A DNA stretch of 64,000 bases. Origin: Microbacterium terregens. GTDB taxonomy: Bacteria; Actinomycetota; Actinomycetes; Actinomycetales; Microbacteriaceae. A model generated the notes under the pieces. The model was not told where the DNA came from. It searched no databases and was given only the letters and a program-made list of their open reading frames with translations. Of this stretch, positions 54,065 to 62,827 are shown piece by piece (position 1 is the first letter of the stretch; each line of letters begins with the position of its first letter). The DNA lies in the NCBI RefSeq assembly GCF_039534975.1, contig NZ_BAAAWH010000001.1, forward strand, positions 1,116,001 to 1,180,000, written 5' to 3'. The position numbers were made by a program, and so were the translations under genes.

Positions 54065-55354
54065 ATGCGAAGAAGCATGACGATCGCGGCGCTCACCGCC
54101 GCCGGAGCACTCACCCTCACCGCCTGCGGCAGCGGCGGCGGGGGAGGAGGCGGCGATGACCTGGAGGCCCGCGGCGACATCACCATCTGGTACTCGAACA
54201 ACGAGGCCGAGATCGAGTGGGGCAAGCAGATGGTCGAGGCGTGGAATGCCGATCACCCCGACGAGCAGGTCAAGGCACAGGAGATTCCGGCCGGTGACAG
54301 CAGTGAGGCTGTCATCAGTGCCGCCATCACCGCGGGCAACGCGCCCTGCCTGATCTTCAACACGTCGCCGGCAGCGGTGCCGCAGTTCGAGAAGGCGGGC
54401 GGGCTCGTGTCGCTGTCGAGCTTCGAGGACGGTGACGACTACATCAACGCGCGCAGCGGCGACAACGCGGCGCAGTATGCCTCGGCGGACGGCGAGTTCT
54501 ATCAGATGCCCTGGAAATCCAACCCGGTCGTCATCTTCTACAACAAGGCCATGTTCACCGCCGCCGGTCTCGATCCTGAGGCACCCGCTCTGTCCACGTA
54601 TGACGAGTTCCTGGACACGGCGCGCACGCTCACCGCGTCCGGCGCCGCTCCGTACGCGATCTACCCCTCACCGGCGAGCCAGTTCTTCCAGTCGTGGTTC
54701 GACTTCTACCCGCTGTACGGGGCGGAGACGGGCGGCACGCTGCTCGTCGAGGACGGCAAGGCGACCTTCGATTCCGACGCCGGCCAGGCGGTGTCCGAGT
54801 TCTGGGCGACGATGTACGAGGAAGGCCTCGCGGGGCAGGAGGAGTTCAATGGCGACTCGTTCGTCGCCGGTAACTCGGCCATGACCATCGCGGGCCCGTG
54901 GGCCATCGACTACTTCGGCGACGACGTGGACTGGGGAACCGTGCCCGTTCCGACGTCGGCCGGAACACCCGCTGAGGAGACCTACACCTTCAGCGATGCC
55001 AAGAACGTCGGCCTCTTCTCGGCGTGCAAGAACAAGGGCACCGCCTGGGACGTCCTGAAGTTCGCGACGAGCGAGGAACAGGATGGACAGCTCCTCGAGC
55101 TGACCGGGCAGATGCCACTGCGTCAAGACCTGACCACCGTGTACCCCGACTTCTTCGCGGAGAACCCCGCATACGAGGTGTTCGGCGACCAGGCAGGACG
55201 CGTCGTCGAGGTGCCGAACGTGGCGAACTCGATCGAGGTGTGGCAGACGTTCCGCGACGCCTACTCCAAGGCCGTCATCTTCGGCGAAGGCGACATCCCG
55301 TCGTTCCTCACCGACACGGCCGCCGAGGTCGACACCCTGGTCGGCCAGGGCTGA
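54065..55354 (+). CDS. ABC sugar importer, substrate-binding lipoprotein (second system)
   Basis: Protein of 429 residues from the ATG at 54065 after GAAAGGAAG. The signal peptide ends in LTAC (Cys21), followed by a Gly-rich spacer (GSGGGGGGGDD). The mature part is a class-1 sugar-binding protein: ITIWYSNNEAEIEWGKQMVE, MPWKSNPVVIFYNKAMF, SAMTIAGPWAIDYFGDDVDW. The operon ends with a GH130 enzyme, so beta-mannosides or other oligosaccharides are plausible ligands. No ATPase gene is present in this cluster either, which again suggests a shared MsiK-type ATPase. Confidence 0.93.
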   Translation: MRRSMTIAALTAAGALTLTACGSGGGGGGGDDLEARGDITIWYSNNEAEIEWGKQMVEAWNADHPDEQVKAQEIPAGDSSEAVISAAITAGNAPCLIFNTSPAAVPQFEKAGGLVSLSSFEDGDDYINARSGDNAAQYASADGEFYQMPWKSNPVVIFYNKAMFTAAGLDPEAPALSTYDEFLDTARTLTASGAAPYAIYPSPASQFFQSWFDFYPLYGAETGGTLLVEDGKATFDSDAGQAVSEFWATMYEEGLAGQEEFNGDSFVAGNSAMTIAGPWAIDYFGDDVDWGTVPVPTSAGTPAEETYTFSDAKNVGLFSACKNKGTAWDVLKFATSEEQDGQLLELTGQMPLRQDLTTVYPDFFAENPAYEVFGDQAGRVVEVPNVANSIEVWQTFRDAYSKAVIFGEGDIPSFLTDTAAEVDTLVGQG

Positions 55355-55359
55355 CGGTC

Positions 55360-56316
55360 ATGTCCTCCGCGATCGCGGAGCCGGAGACGGACTCGGCCCG
55401 GGCGGGCGCGCAGCACGCGCGCTCGGCCCGGCGCCGCCGCCGCATCCTCGGCGAGAACCCGCTCGGGATCCTGCTCAGCGCTCCATACCTCATCTTCATC
55501 GGCGTCGTCTTCGCCTTCCCGCTGATCTTCGCGGTCTGGATGTCCTTCCACGACTACTTCTTCGCAGCGCCGGGCGCAGACGTCGAACGGGACTTCGTCG
55601 GCTTCGAGAACTTCGTGACCGTGGCCACGGATCCAGCGGTCTGGCGTTCGTTCCTCAACGTCGGCATCTTCCTGATCATCAACGTCCCGCTCACCGTCGT
55701 GCTCTCGCTGCTGCTGGCGACCGCGCTCAATCGCGTCGTGCGGGCGCGCCTGTTCCTGCGGGTGAGCTTCTATGTGCCGTATGTGACGGCATCCGTCGCG
55801 GTCGTGGGCGTGTGGCTGTTCATGTTCAGCGGCGGCGGCCTGGTCAACCAGGTCCTCGGCCCACTGGCACCGGACCCGTCGTGGCTGATCAACCCGTTCC
55901 TCGCCATGCCGACGATCGCCTTCTTCGTCACCTGGAAGCAGCTCGGGTTCTTCATCCTGCTGTACCTGGCGGCGCTGCAGGCGGTACCGCACGAGCTGTA
56001 CGAGTCCGCGGCCACCGACGGCGCCGGACCGGTGCGCACGTTCTTCTCCGTGACGGTGCCCGGGGTGCGATCGGCGACCTTGCTGGTGCTGCTGCTGGCG
56101 ACGATCACCGGGGCGAACCTGTTCACCGAGCCGTATCTGCTCACGAACGGCGGCGGACCGAACGGGGCCTCCACCTCGCCGGTGCTGCTGATGTACCAGA
56201 AGGGTCTGGAGCAGGGGAATCCGGATGTGGCGGCCGCGATCGGCGTGATCCTCGTCATCCTCGTGCTGGCGCTCGCACTGATCGAGCGCAAGCTCGTGGG
56301 AGATGAGGAGTCATGA
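55360..56316 (+). CDS. ABC sugar importer permease, MalF type (second system)
   Basis: Protein of 318 residues whose ATG follows the binding-protein stop by 5 nt. It has six hydrophobic helices, an Arg-rich cytoplasmic start (ARSARRRRRILGENPLG) and the EAA-type loop ELYESAATDGAGPVRTFFSV near residue 215 (S replaces the second E-A-A alanine pattern). It pairs with the next permease by an ATGA overlap. Confidence 0.92.
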   Translation: MSSAIAEPETDSARAGAQHARSARRRRRILGENPLGILLSAPYLIFIGVVFAFPLIFAVWMSFHDYFFAAPGADVERDFVGFENFVTVATDPAVWRSFLNVGIFLIINVPLTVVLSLLLATALNRVVRARLFLRVSFYVPYVTASVAVVGVWLFMFSGGGLVNQVLGPLAPDPSWLINPFLAMPTIAFFVTWKQLGFFILLYLAALQAVPHELYESAATDGAGPVRTFFSVTVPGVRSATLLVLLLATITGANLFTEPYLLTNGGGPNGASTSPVLLMYQKGLEQGNPDVAAAIGVILVILVLALALIERKLVGDEES

Positions 56317-57221
56317 CCGCCACCGGCACCCGCGCAGAGGCGCGGAAGAAGACCGGAACGGATGCCGCTCCGCCTCGCCGCGGTCACCCCGGCCGCGGCG
56401 GCGCGATCGCACGCTGGATCGTGCTGGCGGTGGGAGGTCTGGCGTTCCTCTTCCCCTTCTACTACATGGTCATCGGCTCGCTGCAGACCAAGCCCGACCC
56501 GACTCCGGCGGGGGCGTTCCCGAATCCGGCGAACATCACGCTGCAGAACTACGTCGAGATCAACGAGCGCATCAGTCTGCTGTCGGGCCTGGTGAACTCC
56601 GGCATCTTCACCGCCGGAGTGATCCTCTGCACGGTGGTGTTCGGCGTTCTGGCCGGCTACGCCCTCTCGGTGCTGCACTGGCGCGGTCGCGGGTTGACGT
56701 TCTCGATCGCCCTGCTGGTGCAGATCGTGCCGTTCCAGCTGCTGATGATCCCGCTCTACGTGCTGATCGCCCGGGACTACGGACTGGCCGACACGCACCT
56801 GGGCATGATCCTGCCGTTCGCGATCAACTCGGCGGCCGTGATCATCTTCCGGCAGTACTTCCTGCAGGTGCCGCGCGCGCTGTTCGACGCGGCGCGCGTC
56901 GACGGCGCGAGCGAGATGCGCGTGCTGTGGAGCGTCGCCCTGCCGCTGGTGCGGCCCGCGTTGCTGACCGTGGTGCTGCTCACCTTCATCGGGCCCTGGA
57001 ACGAGTTCCTCTGGCCCTTCCTGATCACCAAGGATCCGGCGCTGCAGCCGTTGGCCGTGTCGTTGGCGAACTACATCACGACGGTGGCCGCCTCGGCATC
57101 CAACCCGTTCGGGGCGATCCTGGCAGGCGCCGTGGTGCTCGCCATCCCCGCGGTCGTGCTGTTCGTGATCTTCCAGCGCCAATTCCAGAGCTCCGACATC
57201 GGGTCGGGCGTGAAAGGCTGA
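56313..57221 (+). CDS. ABC sugar importer permease, MalG type (second system)
   Basis: Protein of 302 residues, translationally coupled to the upstream permease. It has six hydrophobic helices from IVLAVGGLAFLFPFYYMVIG on, and the EAA-type loop LFDAARVDGASEMRVLWSVA followed by GPWNEFLWPFLI. It ends one base before the GH130 start, so the operon is tight (54065-58293). Confidence 0.93.
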   Translation: MTATGTRAEARKKTGTDAAPPRRGHPGRGGAIARWIVLAVGGLAFLFPFYYMVIGSLQTKPDPTPAGAFPNPANITLQNYVEINERISLLSGLVNSGIFTAGVILCTVVFGVLAGYALSVLHWRGRGLTFSIALLVQIVPFQLLMIPLYVLIARDYGLADTHLGMILPFAINSAAVIIFRQYFLQVPRALFDAARVDGASEMRVLWSVALPLVRPALLTVVLLTFIGPWNEFLWPFLITKDPALQPLAVSLANYITTVAASASNPFGAILAGAVVLAIPAVVLFVIFQRQFQSSDIGSGVKG

Positions 57222-57222
57222 C

Positions 57223-58293
57223 ATGACCACTGTGAAACTTCCCACCGTTCCGTACACGCTCACCCGGGTCGGGGTGATCATGAGCCCCGAGGAGGGCAAT
57301 CCGCTCGAGGCGGAGGGCGTCCTCAACCCCGCGTCGGGCCGCGGACCGGACGGCGAGCTGTACCTGCTGCCCCGCGTCGTGGCCGAGGGGAATGTCTCAC
57401 GCGTCGTGCTGGCTCGGGTCGTGATCGAGGACGGGGTCCCGGTGGGCGTCGCCCGCGAGGGCATCGTCTTGGAACCCGACCGCTCCTGGGAGCGCGGGGT
57501 GGGCAACGCCGGCGTCGAAGACCCGCGCATCACGTGGATCGATGAGCTCGGGCTGCACGTCATGACGTACGTCGCGTACGGGCCGCTCGGCCCGCGCACG
57601 GCGCTCGCCGTGTCCAGCGATCTGCGGGAGTGGCGTCGGCTCGGACCCGTCCTGTTCGCGTACGACGACGCCCTCGACATCGACCTGAACCTGTTCCACA
57701 ACAAGGACACCGTTTTCTTCCCCGAGGCGGTGACCGCGCCGGACGGAGTGCGCAGTTTCGCCGTGCTGCACCGGCCGATGTGGGATCTGGGCGAGACCAA
57801 GCCCGGTCAGGGCGTGGTGGTGCCGGCCGGCGTCACCGATGAGCGACAGTCGATCTGGATCAGCTACGTTCCGGTCGACGCGGTCCGCGCGGACCTGTCC
57901 GCGCTCACGCTGTGGACGCAGCACCGCTTCCTCGCCGGTCCCGAGTTCGACTTCGAGGCCACGAAGATCGGGGGAGGCCCCGCGCCGCTGCGGGTCCCGG
58001 AGGGCTGGCTGCTGCTGCACCACGGCGTGACCGGGCGGATCGAGAACGCGTTCGCACACCAGCGGAACGTGCACTACGCGGCAGGAGCGATGCTGTTGGA
58101 CGCGGACGATCCGTCCGTCGTGATCGCCCGTACGCCCGAGCCGCTGCTTCAGGCCGAGACGGACGACGAGCGCGCCGGAATCGTGCCGAACGTGGTCTTC
58201 CCGACGGCGATCGAGGAGATCGACGGCGTGCGCTACGTCTTCTACGGCATGGCGGACTCGAAGATCGGCGTCGCCCGGCTCGATCGGGTCTGA
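57223..58293 (+). CDS. GH130-family glycosidase/phosphorylase (mannoside type)
   Basis: Protein of 356 residues. The five-bladed beta-propeller of family GH130 is indicated by NPASGRGPDGELYLLPRVV, the catalytic block VGNAGVEDPRITWID (Asp-x-Arg with the general acid nearby), FFPEAVT and the late GIVPNVVFPTAIEEIDGVRY. The enzymes phosphorolyse or hydrolyse beta-1,4- or beta-1,2-mannosides, acting in the cytoplasm on imported oligosaccharides. GH130 subgroup (phosphorylase versus hydrolase) is not decided here. As last gene of the LacI-controlled importer operon it defines the likely substrate class. Confidence 0.85.
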   Translation: MTTVKLPTVPYTLTRVGVIMSPEEGNPLEAEGVLNPASGRGPDGELYLLPRVVAEGNVSRVVLARVVIEDGVPVGVAREGIVLEPDRSWERGVGNAGVEDPRITWIDELGLHVMTYVAYGPLGPRTALAVSSDLREWRRLGPVLFAYDDALDIDLNLFHNKDTVFFPEAVTAPDGVRSFAVLHRPMWDLGETKPGQGVVVPAGVTDERQSIWISYVPVDAVRADLSALTLWTQHRFLAGPEFDFEATKIGGGPAPLRVPEGWLLLHHGVTGRIENAFAHQRNVHYAAGAMLLDADDPSVVIARTPEPLLQAETDDERAGIVPNVVFPTAIEEIDGVRYVFYGMADSKIGVARLDRV

Positions 58294-58336
58294 CCCCCGC
58301 GCAGACCGCGGGATGCCGTCCCGCCGTCCGGCGCGG

Positions 58337-59140
58337 TCAGTACGACGCGCGCTCGGCCGCGCCGTCGTCCGCGATGAACCGGGCCGCGAGGGCCTCCGAC
58401 CCGCGGGCCAGCAGGGATACGTCGGCGCCGACCAACACGAACGCGGCGCCGGCGGAGAGGTAGCGGTCGGCCACGGCCGGGTCGAATGCGTTGACACCGA
58501 CCGGCGTGCCCGCGTCGCGGGCGATGTCGAAGGTGCGCAGGACGGCGGCCTCGACGTCCGGGTGACTCTGCTGACCGAGTAGTCCCATCGATGCGGCCAG
58601 GTCGGACGGTCCCACGAAGATCCCGTCGACGCCGTCCACCGCGGCGATCTCGGCCGCGGCATCCACCCCCGCGGAGTTCTCGATCTGCACGAACAGCGAG
58701 ACGTGCGCGTCGGCGTTCGGCAGGTACGAGTCCACGCGGTTCCACCGGGCGGAGCGGGCCAGTGCGGATCCGACGCCGCGCGAGCCGCGCGGGGGGTAGC
58801 GCACCGCGTCGACGGCGGCTTCCGCCTCGGCCGCGGACGAGACCATGGGCACGAGGATGTTCTGCGCGCCCAGGTCGAGCACCTGCTTGATCATGACCAC
58901 ATCGTTGACGGGTACGCGCACCAACGCCGTCGACGGGTACGCCGAGACGGCGTACAGCTGGGCGAGTACGGACTCCAGGCCGTTGGGGGAGTGCTCCATG
59001 TCGATCAGCAGCCAGTCCAGGCCCGCACCGGCGCAGACCTCGGCGACCAGCGGCGATCCCGAACACACCCACATCCCGACGAGGGGGCGGGATGCCGCGG
59101 CCAGTCGATCGCGCAAGGTCGGAGCTAGTTGAAGCGGCAT
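58337..59140 (-). CDS. hpaI: HpcH/HpaI-type aldolase (2,4-dihydroxyhept-2-ene-1,7-dioate aldolase)
   Basis: Protein of 267 residues from the ATG at 59140, overlapping the hydratase gene by 16 nt. Class II aldolase signatures: LLIDMEHSPNGLESVLAQL with the metal-binding Glu, ILVPMVSSAAEAEAAVDAVRYPPRGSRG with the catalytic Arg, FVQIENSAGVDAAAEI (second metal Glu) and GIFVGPSDLAASMG. It cleaves the hydrated ring-fission product to pyruvate and succinate semialdehyde, the last step of homoprotocatechuate meta cleavage. It is the final gene of the minus-strand cluster, and converges with the GH130 gene over 43 nt that hold only a 6-bp hairpin. Confidence 0.9.
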   Translation of the reverse strand: MPLQLAPTLRDRLAAASRPLVGMWVCSGSPLVAEVCAGAGLDWLLIDMEHSPNGLESVLAQLYAVSAYPSTALVRVPVNDVVMIKQVLDLGAQNILVPMVSSAAEAEAAVDAVRYPPRGSRGVGSALARSARWNRVDSYLPNADAHVSLFVQIENSAGVDAAAEIAAVDGVDGIFVGPSDLAASMGLLGQQSHPDVEAAVLRTFDIARDAGTPVGVNAFDPAVADRYLSAGAAFVLVGADVSLLARGSEALAARFIADDGAAERASY

Positions 59141-59910
59141 GTGATGGTTCCCATCGGTCCGTAGTCGCACAGCACCGTGTCGCCGCGCGAGACCCACATG
59201 GGCCGGGTGAAGGATCCGGCGAGGATGATCTCGCCCGCTTCGAGGCGGGCCCCGTGCTGCGCGAACTTGTTCGCCAGCCACGCGACGCCGGTCGCGGGGT
59301 GGTTGAGCACTCCGGCGGCGACGCCGGTCTCTTCGATCGTCTCGTTGCGGTACAGCAGGGCGGAGACCCAGCGCAGGTCGATCTGATCGGGTCGCATCGG
59401 GATGCCGCCCAGCACCATCCCGCCGTATGCGGCGTTGTCCGAGATCGTGTCCACGATGGTGCGCCCCTCCAGCTCGATGTGCGAATTGAGCACCTCGAGG
59501 GCGGGGGTGATGTATTCCGTCGCGCGCAGGACGTCGATCAGGGTGCAGTGCGGGCCTTCCAGGGGCCGGTTCAGGACGAACGCGAGCTCCACTTCGATCC
59601 GGACGTTGGAGAAGTCGTCGAAGGGGATCGTCGCGCCGTTGTCCCACACGGTGTCATCGAACATGACGCCGTAGTCGGGCTCGCTGATGCCGGTCGCCTG
59701 CTGCATCGCCTTGGAGGTCAGCCCGATCTTGCGGCCCACCAGGCGCCGGCCCGCTGCGATGTTCGCGTCCCGCCACACGCCCTGGATCGCGTACGAGTCC
59801 TCGATCGTCGCGTCCGGGTAGCGCGCGGTGATCCGGGGGATCACGCTGCGTGTGCGCCCCGCCTCGGCCAGCTCTGCGGCGATCGCGGCGATCGTCGTGT
59901 CATCCAGCAT
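59125..59910 (-). CDS. hpaH: 2-oxohept-4-ene-1,7-dioate hydratase
   Basis: Protein of 261 residues; GGAGG lies at suitable spacing ahead of the ATG. The fumarylacetoacetate-hydrolase-related hydratase fold is shown by GRRLVGRKIGLTSKAMQQAT, then PDYGVMFDDTVWDNG and VRIEVELAFVLNRPLEGP with the metal-binding Glu-x-Glu. It adds water to the 2-oxo-4-ene dioate to produce the aldolase substrate. The 4-oxalocrotonate-type relative HpcG has the same signature. Cotranscribed with hpaI (16-nt overlap). Confidence 0.9.
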   Translation of the reverse strand: MLDDTTIAAIAAELAEAGRTRSVIPRITARYPDATIEDSYAIQGVWRDANIAAGRRLVGRKIGLTSKAMQQATGISEPDYGVMFDDTVWDNGATIPFDDFSNVRIEVELAFVLNRPLEGPHCTLIDVLRATEYITPALEVLNSHIELEGRTIVDTISDNAAYGGMVLGGIPMRPDQIDLRWVSALLYRNETIEETGVAAGVLNHPATGVAWLANKFAQHGARLEAGEIILAGSFTRPMWVSRGDTVLCDYGPMGTITCRFN

Positions 59911-59971
59911 CCGTCATCCTCCGTTGCACTGCGGGTGTCCTGCGACCGGTGCCTGCGCCGGCGCCCGACCA

Positions 59972-60021
59972 TGTCCCACTATTCACTGTCTGGGGGCGCC
60001 AGAAGCTGTCAAAGCGGGACA
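59972..60021. repeat. Imperfect hairpin with TGTCCC/GGGACA ends
   Basis: TGTCCC (59972-59977) pairs with GGGACA (60016-60021), and TCTGG-GGGCG-CCAGA forms the tip (59989-60003); the middle is imperfect. It lies in the 142-nt gap between hpaD and hpaH and shares the outer TGTCCCACT word with the hairpin at 23325-23383. Confidence 0.45.
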
Positions 60022-60052
60022 CGGACGGGGATGGCGGCGCAAGATGCCGAGG

Positions 60053-61213
60053 TCAGAGCTGATTGCCGAGCTTGTACTCGCCCTGCTTCCAGCTGGGCAG
60101 CTCCTCGGGCGCGTCGGTCGGGCGCGTGTATGAGAATCCGTCCGCGCCGATGGTGACCGCCATCTCGCTGGCGTCCGTGCGTGCGACGACGGGCTGGGGG
60201 TTGCCGTCGAGGTCCAGGACGAACGAGGCCTCGGTGTACCAGGACGGCACCACCGGCGTGCCCCACCAGTCGCGGCGCTGGTTGTCGTGGACGTCCCACG
60301 TGACGACCGGGTTGTCCGGGTCGCCCGTGTAGTAGTCCTGCGTGTAGATCTCCACGCGGTGTCCGTCGGGGTCGCGCAGGTACAGGTAGAACGCGTTCGA
60401 GACGCCGTGGCGACCGGGACCGCGCTCGATGCGGTCGGACATGCGCAGCGCGCCGAGCTTGTCGCAGATCGCGAGGATGTTGTGCTTCTCGTGCGTCGCG
60501 AAGGCGACGTGGTGCATGCGGGGGCCGTCGCCGCCGGTCATGGCGGTGTCGTGCACGGTCGGCTTGCGGCGCATCCACGCGGCGTAGACGGTGCCCTCGT
60601 CGTCCTGGATGTCCTCCGTGACGCGGAAGCCGAGGCTCTGCATGAAGTTGACGGCGCGGGGCACGTCCGGGGTCACCTGGTTGAAGTGATCCAGGCGCAC
60701 CAGCTCGCCGGGCGTGTGCAGGTCGTAGCGCCAGGAGAGACGCTCGACGTGCTCGGTCTCGAAGAAGAACTCGTAGGGGAAGCCCAGGGGGTCCTCGACG
60801 CGGACCGAATCGCCGATGCCCTTCGTGAAGCCGTCCGCACGACGCTCGACGCGGCATCCGAGCTCCGTGTAGAACGCCACGGCCTTGTCGAGATCCTCCG
60901 GCGCGCGGACGCGATACGAGAACGCGGCGACGGCGGCGAGCGGTCCCTTGCGCAGGACCAGGTTGTGGTGGATGAACTCCTCCGTCGAGCGCAGGTAGAC
61001 GGCGTCGGCGTCCTCCTCGGTGACATGCAGTCCGAGGACATCGACGTAGAACGCGCGTGAGACGGCGAGGTCGGTGACGACGAGCTCCATGTACGCGCAG
61101 CGCAGGATGTCCGGCGCGGGCGCGGCGGGCGTCGCGATGGGGTTGTCGGTGTGGATGGGGGCTTCCTGCGAGACGTAGAAGCCCGAGGAGGTGAGGGTCT
61201 TGTCAGTGGTCAT
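60053..61213 (-). CDS. hpaD: 3,4-dihydroxyphenylacetate 2,3-dioxygenase (extradiol, VOC type)
   Basis: Protein of 386 residues with two vicinal-oxygen-chelate modules. The iron or manganese ligands are His176 (LVRLDHFNQ), His235 (MHHVAFATHEK) and Glu288 (DGHRVEIYTQ); their spacing of 59 and 53 residues equals that of the structurally known Brevibacterium fuscum enzyme (His155, His214, Glu267). It opens the ring of homoprotocatechuate next to the diol, giving 5-carboxymethyl-2-hydroxymuconate semialdehyde. The N-terminus is about 20 residues longer than usual. AAGGA precedes the ATG; hpaE lies 35 nt upstream on the same strand. Confidence 0.95.
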   Translation of the reverse strand: MTTDKTLTSSGFYVSQEAPIHTDNPIATPAAPAPDILRCAYMELVVTDLAVSRAFYVDVLGLHVTEEDADAVYLRSTEEFIHHNLVLRKGPLAAVAAFSYRVRAPEDLDKAVAFYTELGCRVERRADGFTKGIGDSVRVEDPLGFPYEFFFETEHVERLSWRYDLHTPGELVRLDHFNQVTPDVPRAVNFMQSLGFRVTEDIQDDEGTVYAAWMRRKPTVHDTAMTGGDGPRMHHVAFATHEKHNILAICDKLGALRMSDRIERGPGRHGVSNAFYLYLRDPDGHRVEIYTQDYYTGDPDNPVVTWDVHDNQRRDWWGTPVVPSWYTEASFVLDLDGNPQPVVARTDASEMAVTIGADGFSYTRPTDAPEELPSWKQGEYKLGNQL

Positions 61214-61248
61214 CAGAGCGTCCTTGCGTGGGGGTCGGTCGGCGGCGA

Positions 61249-62808
61249 TCAGCGCGGGTCGGGGTCGTCGAGGTCGGTCTCGGTGTGGTGCTCGGCCTTG
61301 CCGAAGGTCGGGTTGTGGGCCTCGCCGAGAGTGATGTGCACGGCCTGCTGGTCGGTGTAGAAGTCGATCGAGCGGTAGCCGCCCTCGTGGCCGAGCCCGG
61401 ACGCCTTCACTCCGCCGAACGGGGTGCGCAGGTCGCGCACGTTGTTCGAGTTGAGCCAGACCATGCCGGCCTCGACGGACTGCGCGAAGTTGTGCGCGCG
61501 CTTCAGATCGCTGGTCCAGACGTAGGCGGCCAGGCCGTACTTGGTGTCGTTGGCCAGCGCCAGCGCCTCCTCGTCGGTGTCGAAGGGCGTGATCGCCACG
61601 ACCGGGCCGAAGATCTCCTCCTGGAAGATGCGCGCGCTGGGCGGGACGTCGGCGAAGACGGTGGGTGCGACGAAGTTGCCCGTGTCGAAGCCGTCCGGGC
61701 GCCCGCCACCGGCGACCAGGCGGCCCTCGGACTTGCCGAGCTCGACATAGCTCATCACCTTGTCGTAGTGCTCCGGGTGCACGAGGGCGCCCACTTCGGT
61801 CTTCGGGTCGTGCGGATAGCCCACGATGACGCGGGACGCCTGGGCCGCGTAGCGCTCGACGAACTCGTCGTAGATGTCGCGCTGCACCAGGATGCGGCTG
61901 CCGGCGGTGCAGCGCTCGCCGTTGAGGGAGAAGACGCCGAAGATGGTGGCGTCGACGGCGGCCTCGAGGTCGGCGTCGGCGAACACGATCGCCGGCGACT
62001 TGCCGCCGAGCTCCATCGACAGTCCCTTCAGGAAGGGGGCGGCGTTGCCGAAGATCAGCTGGCCGGTGCTGCTCTCACCGGTGAACGAGATGAGCGGGAC
62101 ATCGGGATGCTTGACCAGTGCGTCTCCGGCATCCTCACCGAGTCCGTTGACGAGGTTGAACACGCCCTTCGGCAGTCCGGCCTCTTCGAAGATCCCGGCC
62201 CACAGCGACGCCGACAGCGGCGTGAACTCGGCCGGTTTGAGCACGACCGTGTTGCCGGTGGCCAGTGCCGGGCCGAGCTTCCACGACTCCAGCATGAACG
62301 GCGTGTTCCAGGGCGTGATCAGGCCGGCCACGCCGATCGGCTTGCGGTTGACGTAGTTCAGCTGGCGCCCCGGCACCTTGTACGCATCGTCGGCCTGAGC
62401 CACGATCAGGTCGGCGAAGAAGCGGAAGTTCTCTGCGGCCCGGCGTGCCTGGCCGAGCGCCTGCGTGATCGGCAGACCGGAGTCGAAGGACTCCAGCTCG
62501 GCCAGGCGCGCGTCGCGGGACTCGACGATGTCCGCGACGCGGTGCAGGACGCGGGAACGCTCGCGGGGCAGCATCCGGGGCCAGGGGCCCTCGGTGAAGG
62601 CGCGGCGGGCGGCGGCGACGGCGCGGTCGATGTCGGCCTTCTTGCCGGCGGCCGCCTGCAGGTACGTCTCGTTGGTGACCGGATCGAGCACGTCGAAGGT
62701 GTCGCCGTCGGCGCTGTCGACGAATTCGCCGTCGATGTAGTGCTGGATGCGGGTGGGCAGGTCGGCCGGAACGTGGTGGGCCTGCAGGCTGGTGGCGGTG
62801 TCGGTCAT
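61249..62808 (-). CDS. hpaE: 5-carboxymethyl-2-hydroxymuconate semialdehyde dehydrogenase
   Basis: Protein of 519 residues of the NAD-linked aldehyde dehydrogenase family. The catalytic pair is Glu266 (SMELGGKSPAIVF) and Cys300 (LNGERCTAGSRI); the coenzyme loop is LISFTGESSTGQ and the N-terminal oxyanion Asn is in LITPWNTPFML. It oxidises the HpaD product to the tricarboxylic intermediate. The adjacency to hpaD identifies the function within a family that is otherwise hard to tell apart. The gene is 19 nt downstream of the GntR gene, whose product may regulate it. Confidence 0.93.
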   Translation of the reverse strand: MTDTATSLQAHHVPADLPTRIQHYIDGEFVDSADGDTFDVLDPVTNETYLQAAAGKKADIDRAVAAARRAFTEGPWPRMLPRERSRVLHRVADIVESRDARLAELESFDSGLPITQALGQARRAAENFRFFADLIVAQADDAYKVPGRQLNYVNRKPIGVAGLITPWNTPFMLESWKLGPALATGNTVVLKPAEFTPLSASLWAGIFEEAGLPKGVFNLVNGLGEDAGDALVKHPDVPLISFTGESSTGQLIFGNAAPFLKGLSMELGGKSPAIVFADADLEAAVDATIFGVFSLNGERCTAGSRILVQRDIYDEFVERYAAQASRVIVGYPHDPKTEVGALVHPEHYDKVMSYVELGKSEGRLVAGGGRPDGFDTGNFVAPTVFADVPPSARIFQEEIFGPVVAITPFDTDEEALALANDTKYGLAAYVWTSDLKRAHNFAQSVEAGMVWLNSNNVRDLRTPFGGVKASGLGHEGGYRSIDFYTDQQAVHITLGEAHNPTFGKAEHHTETDLDDPDPR

Positions 62809-62827
62809 GAAGTACCTCGCAGTGGTG

